The notes below the pieces were generated by a model. The model was not told the DNA's origin, did not search any database, and was given only the letters and a program-made list of their open reading frames with translations. 64,000 bases of DNA from Halogranum gelatinilyticum (GTDB lineage Archaea > Halobacteriota > Halobacteria > Halobacteriales > Haloferacaceae): positions 310,001 to 374,000 of the forward strand of contig NZ_FNHL01000004.1 in NCBI RefSeq assembly GCF_900103715.1, in the 5' to 3' direction. Position 1 is the stretch's first letter, and each line of letters begins with the position of its first letter. The position numbers and the translations under genes were made by a program. Shown in pieces: positions 62,884 to 64,000 of the stretch.

Positions 62884-64000
62884 GCGCGAATAGAACCGAC
62901 GGCGGAGGGGAGGGGTCGGGCGGCCGATTCACCGAGTTCCTCCAGCCACCGCTGCTCGCGGTCGCCGTCCTGACGCTTTCGTATCTGAGCGTACTCGCCC
63001 ACGTCACCGACGTCGTCGGCGGGACGGGGAGTCTCGTCCTCGTCGCCGCCGTCGCCGCCGGGTTGGCGACGGTGCTCGGCCGGTTCCTCCGCGTGCGGAG
63101 CGCCGTCGCCCTCACGACGGTCCTGCTCGTCGGCGGGCTCACGGCGTACTTCTTCTCGGTGCCGGAGAGCAACCGCGCGCTGTTTACCGTCGGCCGGGTC
63201 CTCTCCGACACCGTCGCGCTGTTGACCGGTCTCTCCGTGCTTCGGCTGACGAAAGCCGGTGCGTGGGCACTCGCCATCACGCCCGGCCCGGTCTTCCTCT
63301 CGTGGTATCTCGCGGTGCGACGCGAGTACGGCTGGTCGGTCCTCGTCGGCGGCGGGACGCTCTGCTTCTTCGTGCTGACGGGCGACGCCGGGTCGGGAAC
63401 GACGCTCGTCGGCGTGTTGGCGGCCGCCGCGGCCATCGGCTTCGAGACGCTCTCGGTCCGTGGCGGCTGGGCGGCCCAACTGGACACGCTCGCGGTCGTC
63501 CTCGCCGCGATGGTGGTGCTCTCGGCGACACTCTCGGTCGTCCCCGGCGGGGCGGCTCAACCCCTCTTGGAGAACCGCGGGGCGGTGACCGTCGAGTCGA
63601 GTCTGGTCTCCTCGAACGACGAGGTGAACATCCTCGGCAGCATCCGGCTGTCGCCACAGGTGCGCTTCAGCGTCCAGAGCAACACGCCGGAGTACTGGCA
63701 GACCGCCGTCTACGACCGCTACACCGGCGGCGGCTGGGTGCGGTCGGGCGAAGACCAACAGCTGTCGGGACGCCTCGAATCGCCGCCGGGGAGTTCGCGG
63801 ACGGTCGTCCAGACCGTCGAGGCGCGGACCCGGATGAGCGCGCTCCCGGCCGCGTGGAAGCCCGTCGACGTCGACGGCATCAACGAGAACGTCGTCCGCG
63901 TCACCCAACAGGGCAGTTTCCTGACGACCGACTCGCTGCGGGAGAACGAGAGCTACCGAGTCCGCTCGGAGGTGCCGCAGTACACGAGCGAACAGCTCCG
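62880..64000 (+). CDS. TgpA-like transglutaminase-domain membrane protein (3' partial)
   Basis: The frame runs to the window edge, so only 373 residues are visible. The N-terminus MSANRTDGGGEGSGG is followed by several membrane helices (about 20-230) and then the start of an extracytoplasmic domain (YWQTAVYDRYTGGGWVRSGE, typical of TgpA). The Cys-His-Asp transglutaminase core would lie beyond the window. The ATG overlaps the DUF58 stop (ATGA). Confidence 0.85.
   Translation, partial: MSANRTDGGGEGSGGRFTEFLQPPLLAVAVLTLSYLSVLAHVTDVVGGTGSLVLVAAVAAGLATVLGRFLRVRSAVALTTVLLVGGLTAYFFSVPESNRALFTVGRVLSDTVALLTGLSVLRLTKAGAWALAITPGPVFLSWYLAVRREYGWSVLVGGGTLCFFVLTGDAGSGTTLVGVLAAAAAIGFETLSVRGGWAAQLDTLAVVLAAMVVLSATLSVVPGGAAQPLLENRGAVTVESSLVSSNDEVNILGSIRLSPQVRFSVQSNTPEYWQTAVYDRYTGGGWVRSGEDQQLSGRLESPPGSSRTVVQTVEARTRMSALPAAWKPVDVDGINENVVRVTQQGSFLTTDSLRENESYRVRSEVPQYTSEQL

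Overview
The window is a contiguous stretch of a haloarchaeal chromosome. The evidence is high G+C, an acidic Asp/Glu-rich proteome, haloarchaea-specific families (DUF5787, DUF5808, DUF5518), Tat lipoproteins with an RR...LAGC signature, archaeal information-processing genes (eIF2-gamma, Rpo7/RpoE1, Spt4, S24e, a fused Kae1-Bud32), F420 genes (cofE, mer) and ferredoxin-type nitrate assimilation. The family cannot be fixed from this window; a Haloferacales-like organism is a guess. I saw no rRNA, tRNA, CRISPR array or transposase.

Layout. 1-6.9 kb: a membrane-protein tail, a TrkA/RCK protein, a KDG/KDPG-type aldolase, then a molybdate/tungstate block (ModE-like regulator, ABC permease and ATPase, MOT1-type transporter) and a coupled 32-aa ORF plus PIN-like pair. 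7-15.3 kb, mostly minus strand: SDR oxidoreductase, RdgB, DUF5808, Kae1-Bud32, S24e, a PQQ-repeat lipoprotein, then eIF2-gamma, PIN, RpoE1, Spt4 and GTP-dependent dephospho-CoA kinase in one tight operon. 15.5-23.3 kb: a DUF5787 protein with nuclease-like residues, a secreted beta-propeller protein, a small membrane protein, a PhnP-like hydrolase, an AAA ATPase and Agl23.

23.3-30.3 kb is the nitrate assimilation region: nasA, narK, a 41-aa coupled ORF and mobA in one operon, then nirA behind its own promoter with a short overlapping upstream ORF and a 44-aa trailing ORF. The upstream regions of nasA and nirA share a 15-mer (TCAACGATTAGCRTT). Between mobA and nirA lies a GACA array phased at 10 bp. 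The Mo uptake genes, MobA and the Mo-dependent NasA form a functional chain even though they are 20 kb apart.

30.4-49.3 kb: thiolase, cyclase, Na+/H+ antiporter, acyl-CoA synthetase, acetyltransferase, MBL hydrolase, SerRS, Tsr3, small membrane proteins, EngB, an HTH-membrane protein, a formyl-THF cyclo-ligase family protein, a DUF389 protein, a SIMPL lipoprotein and a NOG1-like GTPase. 49.4-64 kb: 2-hydroxyacid dehydrogenase, a Nudix/eIF2B-like fusion, cofE-mer, a PspA-like coiled coil, mutS-mutL, a PQQ lipoprotein, and a MoxR/DUF58/transglutaminase operon cut by the window end.

The most unusual theme is at gene 3' ends. In three genes the stop codon and flanking sequence recur downstream at exact multiples of three: thiolase (126 nt), acetyltransferase (24 and 33 nt) and MBL hydrolase (33 and 33 nt). 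A fourth gene ends in a 19-nt tandem repeat, and mutL is followed by two hairpins with one shared loop and different but fully paired stems. A mosaic intergenic element occurs in two copies (18.7 and 42.5 kb), and a perfect 24-bp palindrome sits in a 0.7-kb gene-free gap at 44.6 kb.
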